From: Flammeovirgaceae bacterium
Lineage (GTDB): Bacteria > Bacteroidota > Bacteroidia > Cytophagales > Cyclobacteriaceae
Reading direction: 5' to 3'
Assembly (NCBI GenBank): GCA_021299455.1
Contig: JAJTGQ010000097.1
Coordinates: 1-64,000, forward strand
Length of the DNA: 64,000 bases
Shown here in pieces: positions 27,821-35,807 of the stretch (positions within the stretch are counted from its first letter, which is position 1; every line of letters begins with the position of its first letter). A program made the position numbers and the translations under genes. A model generated the notes under the pieces. That model had not been told where the DNA came from. It made no database searches and saw only the letters and a program-made list of their open reading frames with translations.

Positions 27821-28669
27821 ATGAAGATAGCAATAGTTGGATTAGGTTTGATAGGAGGTTCACTCGCCATAGATTTGAGGAGTAAAAAAATCGCAACAAG
27901 GCTGATTGGTGTTGACTTCAATGAAGGACATGCGAGAAAGGCATTAGAACTAGGGTTGGTCGATGAGATTCTTCCAGAGGAGAAGGCGTTTGCGGAATCT
28001 GATGTAGTGATATTGGCTATACCGGTCAACACCATCGGTGCACTTTTGCCCTCCATACTTGATCGCGTAGCAAAAAATGCAGTGGTCATTGATACAGGCT
28101 CCACGAAAAGTATGATCTGCAAGTCTGTGGCCCAACACGACAGACGCGCCCAATTTGTGGCTGCGCACCCAATTTCAGGGACAGAAAACTCCGGACCTAC
28201 AGCCGCTTTGCAAGGATTGTTTGAGGGGAAAACAAATATCATTTGCGAAAAGGAACAATCTTCTGAGTCATCTTTGGCTGTGGCCAAAAACATTTTTGAT
28301 AGCGTGGGAATGAACACGATATTCATGGAGCCAGACGAACATGATAAACACGTGGCTTATGTCTCTCATCTCTCACACGTCAGTTCTTTTTTATTGGGGC
28401 AAACAGTATTGGATATCGAGAAAGATGAAAAGAATATTTTTGACTTGGCGGGTAGTGGTTTTGCATCTACTGTGAGGTTGGCAAAAAGTTCTCCGGCTAT
28501 GTGGGCACCTATCTTTGAGCAGAATTCGGAATATTTAAGTCAAGCGTTGTTGGAATACATCATGCATCTTCAAAAATTTCATTACCACCTGATGAAGAAG
28601 GACACAAAAGAATTGGTCAAGACGTTGACTAATGCAAATGAGATTAGAAGGGTGTTGGATAAAAAGTAA
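27821..28669 (+). CDS. tyrA: Prephenate dehydrogenase
   Basis: 282 residues from ATG 27821 (MKIAIVGLGLIGGSLAIDLR); the track start at 27785 is a TTG inside the previous gene. The Rossmann GxGxxG is VGLGLIGGS. VIDTGSTKSMI and AAHPISGTENSGP (catalytic His) are the prephenate dehydrogenase signatures, and HVAYVSHLSHVSSFLLGQTV follows in the helical C-terminal domain. It makes the tyrosine precursor. It starts one base after the aminotransferase stop. Confidence 0.93.
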   Translation: MKIAIVGLGLIGGSLAIDLRSKKIATRLIGVDFNEGHARKALELGLVDEILPEEKAFAESDVVILAIPVNTIGALLPSILDRVAKNAVVIDTGSTKSMICKSVAQHDRRAQFVAAHPISGTENSGPTAALQGLFEGKTNIICEKEQSSESSLAVAKNIFDSVGMNTIFMEPDEHDKHVAYVSHLSHVSSFLLGQTVLDIEKDEKNIFDLAGSGFASTVRLAKSSPAMWAPIFEQNSEYLSQALLEYIMHLQKFHYHLMKKDTKELVKTLTNANEIRRVLDKK

Positions 28670-28732
28670 AAGGCGTGAAGAAAAAAAAGGTGAGAAAATT
28701 GAAAGCTTAGATGCGCAGAAAATAGCAGTTAC

Positions 28733-28835
28733 CGAGCGGCAGGGATAGAAGCGAAAAGCCCACACCCCGATTGCATGTGTGCTGGAACGTGTGCATCGGG
28801 GGAGGACTTGTAGCGAATAGCCCGAAAGCCGCCCG
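28733..28835 (+). ncRNA. Structured bipartite element upstream of the DAHP synthase gene
   Basis: CGAGCGGC (28733-28740) and GCCGCCCG (28828-28835) form an outer stem with one mismatch. CCCCGATTGCA (28765-28775) and TGCATCGGGG (28792-28801) form an inner stem with one bulged T. Between the stems, the two sides carry the related strings AGCGAAAAGCCC and AGCGAATAGCCC. The element occupies the 231 bp gap before the DAHP synthase gene. It may be a cis-acting RNA or a copy of an interspersed repeat; I seem to remember similar strings in other Bacteroidota genomes but cannot verify this. Confidence 0.55.
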
Positions 28836-28900
28836 AAGAAAAAATAGAAGTAGGAAAAGTAAAACGAATTTTAAATCTTGAATCTTTAATTGCGAACGTC

Positions 28901-30001
28901 ATGAAAAAAGGATTGGAACTTGAATCGATTGCTGAATGGTTGGGAGTAAAAAAGCCGATCATTATTAGCGGGCCCTGCAGTGCCGAAACGGAAGAGCAGA
29001 TGGTGGAAACTGCAAAACAAATCGCAGCCACGGGAAAAGTACATGCACTTCGTGCAGGCATTTGGAAACCACGCACGAGACCTGGTCAATATGAAGGTGC
29101 CGGTGATATTGGTTTGAACTGGCTGATGACTGCGAAAAAAGAGACTGGCCTACCGGTAACAACGGAAGTGGCAAATGCGGCACATGTGGAAGCAGCACTG
29201 AAAGCAGGCGTGGATATTTTATGGGTAGGTGCCCGCACCACAGTCAATCCTTTTTCGGTACAAGAGATTGCTGATTGTTTGAAAGGCGTTGACATTCCTG
29301 TGATGGTAAAGAATCCAGTTAATCCTGATCTTGAGTTATGGATAGGCGCACTGGAGCGACTGAACAAAGCGGGCATCAAGAAGATGGCTGCCATCCATCG
29401 TGGTTTTTCATCTTTTGAAAAAGGCCCATTCCGCAATTTGCCAATGTGGGATTTGGCCATAGAATTGAAAACGAGATTTCCGGAATTGGAGATGATCTGC
29501 GATCCAAGTCACATCTCGGGCAATCGAGAATTGATCGCCTTTGTTTCACAAAAGGCACTTGACTTGGATATGGCTGGCTTGATGATTGAAAGTCATATTA
29601 ACCCAGATGCTGCATGGAGTGATGCGAAGCAGCAAGTGACACCAGCTGTGTTGGCTAAAATATTGTCTGAGTTGGTTGTACGCACTGCGTCAAGTGAAAG
29701 TAAAACGTTCAAGGATACACTGAGCATGTTGCGCGAGCAGATTGACCAGCTTGATGATGAGATTATGCAAAAGATGTCTTCACGCATGAAGATTTCTGAG
29801 AAAATTGGACAATACAAGAAAGATAACAACGTAACGATCTTACAGGTAAACCGTTGGGAGGAAATTATAAAAACACGGGTATCTCTCGGAAAGGCAATGG
29901 GGTTGGAAGAGGGTTTCATGCGCGATCTGCTGCGTCTAGTGCACCATGAATCAATTCAAGTACAGACAAAGGTGATGAACCAAATCGAAGAAAGGGTGTA
30001 G
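28901..30001 (+). CDS. Bifunctional DAHP synthase / chorismate mutase
   Basis: 366 residues. Residues 1-270 are a type I-beta DAHP synthase of the KDSA-like fold: PIIISGPCSAETEEQ, LRAGIWKPRTRPGQYEGAG, PVTTEVANAAHVEAAL, ICDPSHISGNRE and MIESHINPDAAWSDAKQQVT. Residues about 275-360 are an AroQ-type chorismate mutase (LREQIDQLDDEIMQKMSSRM, KISEKIGQYKKDN, VNRWEEIIKTR). The enzyme joins the entry step of the shikimate pathway with its branch to prephenate. The mutase domain may act as the feedback sensor, as known in related fusions. Confidence 0.93.
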   Translation: MKKGLELESIAEWLGVKKPIIISGPCSAETEEQMVETAKQIAATGKVHALRAGIWKPRTRPGQYEGAGDIGLNWLMTAKKETGLPVTTEVANAAHVEAALKAGVDILWVGARTTVNPFSVQEIADCLKGVDIPVMVKNPVNPDLELWIGALERLNKAGIKKMAAIHRGFSSFEKGPFRNLPMWDLAIELKTRFPELEMICDPSHISGNRELIAFVSQKALDLDMAGLMIESHINPDAAWSDAKQQVTPAVLAKILSELVVRTASSESKTFKDTLSMLREQIDQLDDEIMQKMSSRMKISEKIGQYKKDNNVTILQVNRWEEIIKTRVSLGKAMGLEEGFMRDLLRLVHHESIQVQTKVMNQIEERV

Positions 30002-30005
30002 TTCC

Positions 30006-30755
30006 ATGGATTGCAAATTCAAAATTCAAGATTCAAAATTCAAAATCTTATTTTGTTGTTGTGTTTTGATTTTTCCTTCGATAATCGGGGCGCAAGATGT
30101 AGACAAGAACTATTTACTTGGCCAATTTGAAGAATCTAAAGATTCACGCTTTGTAAAGTTGGGTGATGATTTAGCCAGAGGAAGTGCACAAGGGAAATAT
30201 TTACGGAAAGAAGCATATGAAGCCTTTGTGAAAATGGCTTCTGCCGCCAACCAGGATGGGATCACACTTTTCATCATTTCTGCTACTCGAAATTTTGAAG
30301 CACAGAAACGTATTTGGGAAAACAAATGGGAAGGTAGAACCTTGGTAGAGGGGCAAAACCTGACCGAGGTTACTGATTTAGAAAAAAGAGCCAAGCTTAT
30401 TTTGTTGTATAGCTCCATGCCTGGTACATCTCGTCACCATTGGGGAACAGATATGGACTTAAATTCATTGGAGAATTCGTATTTCGATTTGGGAGAAGGA
30501 TTGAAAACTTATCAATGGCTGACTACACACGCGGCAAAGTTTGGTTTTTGTCAGCCCTATACATCGAAAGCAGCGGGTCGTACAGGTTATGAGGAAGAGA
30601 AATGGCACTGGTCCTATTGGCCACTTTCAAAAGAATTATTGAGTGCGTACGTAGAGTCAGTTCACTATTCAGACATCAAAGGTTTTAAAGGCAGCAAGAC
30701 GGCAAAATCTATTAATGCGATCGAAAAATATGTCCAGGGTATTGGTTGTAAGTAA
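30006..30755 (+). CDS. M15-family D-alanyl-D-alanine carboxypeptidase (VanY-like)
   Basis: 249 residues with a signal-like N-terminus (ILFCCCVLIFPSIIGAQ). Zinc ligands are visible in MPGTSRHHWGTDMDLNSLEN (SxHxxGxDxD) and EEEKWHWSYWP (the final HxH pair region). ISATRNFEAQKRIWENKWEG is also typical. It probably trims peptidoglycan stem peptides in the periplasm. The first codons lie in a short direct repeat (AATTCAAAATTCAAG-like), a spacer type found between several genes here. It starts 4 bp after the DAHP synthase stop. Confidence 0.88.
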   Translation: MDCKFKIQDSKFKILFCCCVLIFPSIIGAQDVDKNYLLGQFEESKDSRFVKLGDDLARGSAQGKYLRKEAYEAFVKMASAANQDGITLFIISATRNFEAQKRIWENKWEGRTLVEGQNLTEVTDLEKRAKLILLYSSMPGTSRHHWGTDMDLNSLENSYFDLGEGLKTYQWLTTHAAKFGFCQPYTSKAAGRTGYEEEKWHWSYWPLSKELLSAYVESVHYSDIKGFKGSKTAKSINAIEKYVQGIGCK

Positions 30756-30762
30756 GTTTTTA

Positions 30763-32466
30763 ATGGACATGTTTTGTAACTCAATAAAATACAAGACCAC
30801 CGTTTCTTGTTTGAGGGAATCGGCTAGCTGCATCGGAATTCTATTTTTCGTTGGTGTTTTCACTAGTTCATGTGCGCAACATCCAAAACAAAAATTTGAT
30901 TTTATTATTAGAAACGGAACCATCTATGACGGATCAGGTGCAAAACCGTATAAAGGGGACGTGGCTATTCAGGCCGATACATTGGCAGCCATTGGAGATC
31001 TTTCGTACGCCACAGGAACCGAAGAGATAGATGTCAACGGGCTTGCGGTCTCGCCCGGGTTTATTAACATGCTAAGTTGGGCAGATGGTTCTTTGCTAAA
31101 AGATGGTCGTTCCATGAGCGATATCAAGCAAGGAGTAACGCTAGAGGTTTTTGGAGAAGGATGGAGCCCTGGGCCGAGGAAGAAGAGCAGTAGCAAAGAC
31201 ACATTGTGGCGTTCGCTAGGTGAGTACTTTGAGGTGCTGAAAAGGAAAGGCGTCAGCCCGAACTTTGCTTCGTTTGTTGGTGCCACTTCGGTTAGAAATA
31301 TTGTGCTAGGGCTTAATAATAAAAAACCGAATCAGGAGGAATTAAGCCAAATGAAAGAGCTCGTTCGTGCTTCGATGAAAGAAGGAGCGATGGGTCTGGG
31401 CACGTCATTGATTTATGCGCCCGCTGACTATGCATCTACAGAAGAGCTTATCGAATTGAGTAAGGTTGTTGCTGAATACCAAGGAATGTATATCACTCAT
31501 ATGCGCAGTGAAAGCGATAAAATTCTTCCAGCCATGAATGAAGTTTTTCGAATTGCGAAAGAAGCAAACCTACCGGCAGAGATTTATCATTTGAAAATAA
31601 ACAATACCTGGAACTGGAATAAAATTGACACCGTACTTGCTAAGATTGATAGCGCACAAAAAGCAGGTTTGAAAATAACTGCAAACATGTACACGTACAA
31701 TGCCAGTGGAACAAGTATTACAGCGAGGTTGCCTACTTGGGTGCAGGAGGGTGGGTTGCGTGAGATGAGAAAGAGGCTGCGAAATCCTACTATGCGTAGG
31801 CGGTTGTTGCTCGAAATGGAACAAGGCATTCCTAGCCGTAACTCGGATCCCAAAGATGTAATGCTGATGGGTTTTCGAACAGACTCTTTGAATAAACTCT
31901 ACAAGGCAAAAAGATTAAGTGAGGTGGCAAGCCTTCACGGCAAGAGCGCCAACGAGACGATTTTGGATTTGTTAGTAGCCGACAAATCGAGTATCCCTTG
32001 TATTTTCTTTTTAATTTCGGAAGACAACATCAAAAAAATGCTGCCTCTACCCTACGTGAGCATTTGTTCGGATGCTGGTTCCATGGCAGATGAAGCACCC
32101 TTCAACGAAAGTGGCACGCATCCTAGAGCGTACGGAAGTTTTGCACGACTACTCTCTAACTATTCCCGAAAGGAAAAATTGATTACGACTGAGGAAGCGA
32201 TTAGAAAAATGACTTCGCTTCCTGCAAATAACTTGAAGATAAAACAACGTGGGCTTTTGAGAGTAGGTTATTTTGCAGACGTAGTTGTTTTTGATCCAGC
32301 AAAGATCGAAGACCAAGCAACCTTTGAAGATCCCCATCAATATGCGACTGGCGTGTCACATGTTTTTGTGAACGGGCAACAGGTACTAAAGGATGGCGAC
32401 CACACCGGAAAGAAACCGGGCCGTTTGGTAGTTGGGCCAGGTTTTGAAGGCAAGGCCAATCGATAG
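30763..32466 (+). CDS. N-acyl-D-amino-acid deacylase-like amidohydrolase, lipoprotein
   Basis: 567 residues from ATG 30763; the track start at 30715 overlaps the previous gene. A lipobox ends at Cys37 (VFTSSCAQ). FIIRNGTIYDGSGAKPYKGD and GYFADVVVFDPAKIEDQATF are typical of the D-aminoacylase subgroup, as are YITHMRSESDKILPAMNEVF, IYHLKINNTWNW and VSICSDAGSMA. The HxH motif expected after PGFID is absent: residues 99-108 read GFINMLSWAD. Metal binding at that site must therefore differ. It lies 7 bp after the M15 peptidase, so release and deacylation of D-amino acids is a plausible joint role. Confidence 0.8.
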   Translation: MDMFCNSIKYKTTVSCLRESASCIGILFFVGVFTSSCAQHPKQKFDFIIRNGTIYDGSGAKPYKGDVAIQADTLAAIGDLSYATGTEEIDVNGLAVSPGFINMLSWADGSLLKDGRSMSDIKQGVTLEVFGEGWSPGPRKKSSSKDTLWRSLGEYFEVLKRKGVSPNFASFVGATSVRNIVLGLNNKKPNQEELSQMKELVRASMKEGAMGLGTSLIYAPADYASTEELIELSKVVAEYQGMYITHMRSESDKILPAMNEVFRIAKEANLPAEIYHLKINNTWNWNKIDTVLAKIDSAQKAGLKITANMYTYNASGTSITARLPTWVQEGGLREMRKRLRNPTMRRRLLLEMEQGIPSRNSDPKDVMLMGFRTDSLNKLYKAKRLSEVASLHGKSANETILDLLVADKSSIPCIFFLISEDNIKKMLPLPYVSICSDAGSMADEAPFNESGTHPRAYGSFARLLSNYSRKEKLITTEEAIRKMTSLPANNLKIKQRGLLRVGYFADVVVFDPAKIEDQATFEDPHQYATGVSHVFVNGQQVLKDGDHTGKKPGRLVVGPGFEGKANR

Positions 32467-32503
32467 CACTCAATTTTCATGTGGGAGTCTGGTGGTAAAT
32501 GAT

Positions 32504-32511
32504 TACCTTTG
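32504..32511 (+). promoter_or_regulatory. Promoter -7 box of the DEAD-box helicase gene
   Basis: TACCTTTG matches TAnnTTTG exactly. No clear TTG box lies 18-20 nt upstream. The start codon at 32630 would leave a leader of over 100 nt containing a small CCGTT/AACGG hairpin, which might serve cold or autoregulation as in other helicase genes. Confidence 0.5.
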
Positions 32512-32629
32512 ATGCTCGATCCTCCCAATTCCCGTAAAAAGCCGTTTTCAACGGTGCGTTCATCAGTCGGTGAGCAGGTTAGTCAAAGAGGCATTAAGTA
32601 AACAGTCGTCTCTCATATCAAAAATCAGT

Positions 32630-33907
32630 ATGTCATTTGAAAAATTAAATCTAATTGAGCCAATTCTTCGGGCTTTAAAAACAGAAGGTTACACAACACC
32701 CACACTTATTCAGGAGCAGGCAATTCCCATTTTGTTGGAGCGCAAAGATTTACTTGGATGCGCTCAAACAGGCACCGGGAAAACCGCTGCGTTTGCTATT
32801 CCTATTTTGCAATTATTGTATCAAGATGAGCTATATAAGGCGAGTGTAGGCATCAGCACATTAATACTAACGCCAACCCGCGAATTGGCCATTCAAATTG
32901 GCGAAAGCTTTGCTGCCTACGGAAGGCATTTGAAATTGAAACACGCTGTCATCTTTGGAGGCGTTTCTCAAAAATCGCAGACAGATGCGCTGCGCGCAGG
33001 CGTCAACATTCTCATAGCCACACCTGGCAGGTTGCTCGATTTAATGAACCAGCGCTTCGTCAAGTTGGATCATATTAAAATTTTTGTGTTGGATGAGGCA
33101 GATCGCATGCTTGACATGGGATTCATACACGATGTGAAAAAGGTGATTGCGAAACTGCCACCCAAGAGGCAGACGCTATTCTTTTCAGCTACCATGCCGA
33201 AAGAAATTTCTGCGTTGGCAAATTCAATTCTTACACATCCAGTACGTGTTGAAGTAACTCCTGTTTCGTCAACGGCCAATACCATTCAGCAGTCTTTGTA
33301 TTATGTCGATAAGAAAAATAAAAAATCACTTTTGTTGCACCTCTTGAAAGACGAGTCAATCATCACAGCTTTGGTATTTACCCGTACCAAACATGGTGCA
33401 GATAAAGTAACAGTGGATTTGAATAAAGCTGGTGTTCATGCTGAAGCCATACACGGAAACAAATCTCAAAATGCAAGGCAGCGCGCATTGAGCAATTTTA
33501 AACTACAAAAAACTCGGGTACTAGTCGCAACCGATATTGCAGCACGCGGTATTGATGTAGATGAACTTTCAACGGTGATCAATTTTGAACTGCCTAATAT
33601 TCCTGAAACGTATGTACACAGAATTGGCCGTACGGGCCGCGCAGGATTAAGCGGTAAATCCATTTCGTTCTGTGATTTTGAAGAAAGAGAATTCCTTCGC
33701 GACATACAGAAGTTGATAGGAAAGCCCATACCAGTAATTGATGGTCATCCGTTTCCCATGACGGCTACAAGTGGAGATGCGGATAAGCCTAAAGAAGTCC
33801 CTCGTCAAGGCCAGCAGCGTAGACATGGCTCAAGGCCTTCTTCTTCTCCAAGTTCTTCAGCACACGCAGGTAAGAGTTGGGGCGGACGACAAAGACGAAC
33901 CAATTGA
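32630..33907 (+). CDS. DEAD-box RNA helicase, RhlE type
   Basis: 425 residues from ATG 32630 (MSFEKLNLIEPILRALKTEG). The track extends 20 codons upstream to a GTG, but family members start at the MSF. Motifs: Q motif PTLIQEQAIP, Walker A AQTGTGKTAAF, PTRELAIQI, TPGRLLD, DEAD in VLDEADRMLDMGF, SAT in FFSATMPKEI, and VATDIAARGIDVD, YVHRIGRTGRAG in domain 2. The tail is Arg/Ser/Gly-rich (RRHGSRPSSSPSSSAHAGKS), suited to RNA binding. Likely roles are ribosome assembly or RNA turnover in the cold. Confidence 0.93.
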   Translation: MSFEKLNLIEPILRALKTEGYTTPTLIQEQAIPILLERKDLLGCAQTGTGKTAAFAIPILQLLYQDELYKASVGISTLILTPTRELAIQIGESFAAYGRHLKLKHAVIFGGVSQKSQTDALRAGVNILIATPGRLLDLMNQRFVKLDHIKIFVLDEADRMLDMGFIHDVKKVIAKLPPKRQTLFFSATMPKEISALANSILTHPVRVEVTPVSSTANTIQQSLYYVDKKNKKSLLLHLLKDESIITALVFTRTKHGADKVTVDLNKAGVHAEAIHGNKSQNARQRALSNFKLQKTRVLVATDIAARGIDVDELSTVINFELPNIPETYVHRIGRTGRAGLSGKSISFCDFEEREFLRDIQKLIGKPIPVIDGHPFPMTATSGDADKPKEVPRQGQQRRHGSRPSSSPSSSAHAGKSWGGRQRRTN

Positions 33908-33919
33908 GTGGTAAGTCCT

Positions 33920-34288
33920 TTATCCAAATTTAACCTCGCTGACTTGAATAAAGGGCGCTAAGTATTCATCTATTTCAACGTAAAAAGGCTCGTTGGTTAA
34001 GTGCGTAACTGCTCGGTTGAGTACCATCTGCACCACGTTGGAGTATTTGTCCAAATCCACGTTACCCTTTTTTAGATCAAGCAATTGGTCTTTCACTGAC
34101 TCAACCATTTTTCGAGTCGGTTTTACATTGAATTTGTAAACAATATAGGTGGGCAGGTCGCTAATCATCCGAGTGACGATTAACTCTCGATGATCTTTTA
34201 ATATTTCTCGTACTTGCAGTAGAAGTACGTCTGGGTTGGTGTCAATGAGTTGCTTCGTGCCCAGCAGGGCAGATTTTATTGTTTTCAT
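33920..34288 (-). CDS. Conserved hypothetical, second of a tandem paralogue pair
   Basis: 122 residues (MKTIKSALLGTKQLIDTNPD). It is a clear paralogue of the gene at 34303-34671, with the same length and common points such as MKxIKSxLxGxxxxxxxN, QxRxIxxxHRxxxVxRxxxDLxTYxxxKFxVxPxR and FYVEIDE/FFLEIDE. No membrane helix or known motif is visible; the composition suggests a small alpha/beta cytosolic protein. It follows its paralogue by 14 bp. Function unknown. Confidence 0.65.
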   Translation of the reverse strand: MKTIKSALLGTKQLIDTNPDVLLLQVREILKDHRELIVTRMISDLPTYIVYKFNVKPTRKMVESVKDQLLDLKKGNVDLDKYSNVVQMVLNRAVTHLTNEPFYVEIDEYLAPFIQVSEVKFG

Positions 34289-34302
34289 AGAGTTGTTAGT
34301 GT

Positions 34303-34671
34303 TTAGGCTGCAAAATGCAAATGGGTGGTTAAGTTCATCCGGATACTCTCATCGATCTCCAAAAAAAAGTAGTCGTTCTTGATCTTGATTTCGTCCTTCC
34401 GCTTCAACTCTTTCAGCAGTGGCTGATAGTATTCCAGATCTACGTCCTTACTTTTCAGTTGATCGATCTTTTGCGCAATCTCTATCAGCTCATTTCGACT
34501 TGGTTGCACGCGAAATTTGAATTCCATGTAGGTGCCTAGATCCGTTAATATGCGGTTCACCAATGCATCACGGTGCTGGTTAAAAATTGCACGAATTTGA
34601 AACAATTGAATATTTGCTTCTCTAGCTCGCACCACCCTCGCCCCAATTAGTCCCGATTTGATGATTTTCAT
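34303..34671 (-). CDS. Conserved hypothetical, first of a tandem paralogue pair
   Basis: 122 residues from ATG 34671 (MKIIKSGLIGARVVRAREAN). The track start at 34692 is a TTG; the inner ATG gives exactly the start and length of the paralogue and is preferred. Shared pattern: QIRAIFNQHRDALVNRILTD, LGTYMEFKFRVQPSRNEL and YFFLEIDESIRMNL. Upstream lie two tandem operator-like palindromes, so the pair is probably regulated as one transcript. Function unknown. Confidence 0.65.
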   Translation of the reverse strand: MKIIKSGLIGARVVRAREANIQLFQIRAIFNQHRDALVNRILTDLGTYMEFKFRVQPSRNELIEIAQKIDQLKSKDVDLEYYQPLLKELKRKDEIKIKNDYFFLEIDESIRMNLTTHLHFAA

Positions 34672-34698
34672 AGGTCTTTTTTGATTACTCAAATATAA

Positions 34699-34746
34699 AT
34701 ACTAAAAATATTAGTTTTATAAATACTAATAAAATTAGTTTTATGA
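34699..34746. repeat. Tandem 24 bp repeats, each with an ACTAA-N5-TTAGT palindrome
   Basis: Two adjacent copies, 34699-34722 and 34723-34746, agree at 21 of 24 positions. Each contains a 15 bp palindrome, ACTAAAAATATTAGT (34701-34715) and ACTAATAAAATTAGT (34725-34739). The centres are 24 bp apart, slightly over two helix turns, and lie 30-70 bp upstream of the minus-strand paralogue pair. This looks like a double operator for a dimeric repressor or activator. Confidence 0.7.
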
Positions 34747-34822
34747 TCATCAAATTGGGTTGAAAAGGCTATTTTTGGCGATTAAGTCCAATTATTGGGG
34801 GATTTTAAGTAGTTTAGATTCC

Positions 34823-34930
34823 GTGAAAAGAACAATTATTCTATATGGCCTAGCCTTAGCCCTCTTCGTTTCTGGGTTCAAGTTTTTAGAATATCGATTC
34901 TTTGTTTGCGATCTATCTATTGAATTTTGA
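34823..34930 (+). pseudogene. N-terminal remnant of a membrane-anchored LuxR-type regulator
   Basis: GTG 34823 opens a frame of 35 residues, VKRTIILYGLALALFVSGFK, FLEYRFFVCDLSIEF, then TGA at 34928. One membrane helix followed by FLEYRFFVxDLSIEF is the start of a family of Cytophagales LuxR-type regulators. The rest of that gene, including the helix-turn-helix, is missing and the DUF1801 gene begins 11 bp later. The fragment is not in the ORF track. Confidence 0.5.
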
Positions 34931-34941
34931 TTTGATTTTAT

Positions 34942-35403
34942 ATGCAATCCAAATCTAAAACAGTTCCAGAATACATCGATACCCTTCCGGCTGATAGGAA
35001 GCAGATTATCAGCGCCATTCGAAAAGTCATTCTCAAGAATTTACCAAAAGGTTTTCAGGAAGAAATGAACTATGGTATGATTGGCTATGTGGTGCCCCAC
35101 AAAATCTATCCAGATGGTTATCATTGCGATCCAAAACTTCCATTGCCATTCCTAAACGTGGCATCGCAGAAAAATTTTATTGCTGTTTATCACATGGGCA
35201 TCTATGCGCAGCCGAAATTGTTAGAGTGGTTTCAGGATGAATGGAGAGTCCATTCAACGAAAAAACTGGATATGGGTAAATCATGCATTCGATTTAAAAA
35301 ACCAGAAGACGTGCCGTTGGATTTGATCGGTGAACTGGTTACAAAGCTGACGCCTCAGCAATGGATTGGTATTTATGAGAAAGCATTTAAAAATAAAAAA
35401 TGA
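34942..35403 (+). CDS. DUF1801 family protein
   Basis: 153 residues (MQSKSKTVPEYIDTLPADRK). The pattern YIDTLPADRKQIISAIRKVI, EEMNYGMIGYVVP, FIAVYHMGIYAQPKL and MGKSCIRFKKPEDVPLDLIG belongs to the DUF1801/YdhG family, related to iron-binding frataxin-like folds. It overlaps the VOC gene by four bases (ATGA), so the two are translationally coupled. Function unknown. Confidence 0.82.
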   Translation: MQSKSKTVPEYIDTLPADRKQIISAIRKVILKNLPKGFQEEMNYGMIGYVVPHKIYPDGYHCDPKLPLPFLNVASQKNFIAVYHMGIYAQPKLLEWFQDEWRVHSTKKLDMGKSCIRFKKPEDVPLDLIGELVTKLTPQQWIGIYEKAFKNKK

Positions 35404-35807
35404 GCAAAACCGGGTTTGAACAGCCAACAGAGACTATGAAATTAGGTGCATTTTCTGTAAGCCTTAGTGTCAAGGACATCAAGGCCTCAAAGCAATTTTA
35501 TGAGAACCTGGGCTTTAGTGTTTTCGGAGGCGCCCTCGAAAAAAACTACCTAATCATGAAGAATGGAAATTCGTTGATCGGGTTGTTTCAAGGAATGTTT
35601 CAAGGCAACATTTTAACGTTTAACCCCGGCTGGGATGAGAACGCCAAAAATATTGAGAAGTTTGATGATGTCAGAGAGATTCAGCGTCAACTAAAAAGTA
35701 AGGGACTAAAGATTAATAATGAAGCAGACGAGAAAACTTCTGGGCCTGCAAGTTTTATGATCACCGACCCAGACGGGAATGTGGTTCTAATTGATCAGCA
35801 TCGTTGA
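35400..35807 (+). CDS. VOC (glyoxalase/bleomycin resistance fold) family protein
   Basis: 135 residues. FSVSLSVKDIKASKQFYENL, GFSVFGGALEKNYLIMKNGN, LIGLFQGMFQGNILTFNPGW and FMITDPDGNVVLID follow the paired beta-alpha-beta layout of VOC proteins. The usual Glu metal ligand after DPDGN is replaced by VVLID, so metal binding is doubtful. Coupled to the DUF1801 gene by an ATGA overlap. The substrate is unknown. Confidence 0.85.
   Translation: MSKTGFEQPTETMKLGAFSVSLSVKDIKASKQFYENLGFSVFGGALEKNYLIMKNGNSLIGLFQGMFQGNILTFNPGWDENAKNIEKFDDVREIQRQLKSKGLKINNEADEKTSGPASFMITDPDGNVVLIDQHR

Noticed and set aside
30715-30762. Extended start of the D-aminoacylase-like gene
   Set aside because: It overlaps the end of the M15 gene and adds residues before a normal lipoprotein signal starting at 30763.
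32570-32629. GTG start of the DEAD-box helicase
   Set aside because: The added 20 residues are not part of the family; the MSFEKLNL start at 32630 matches it.
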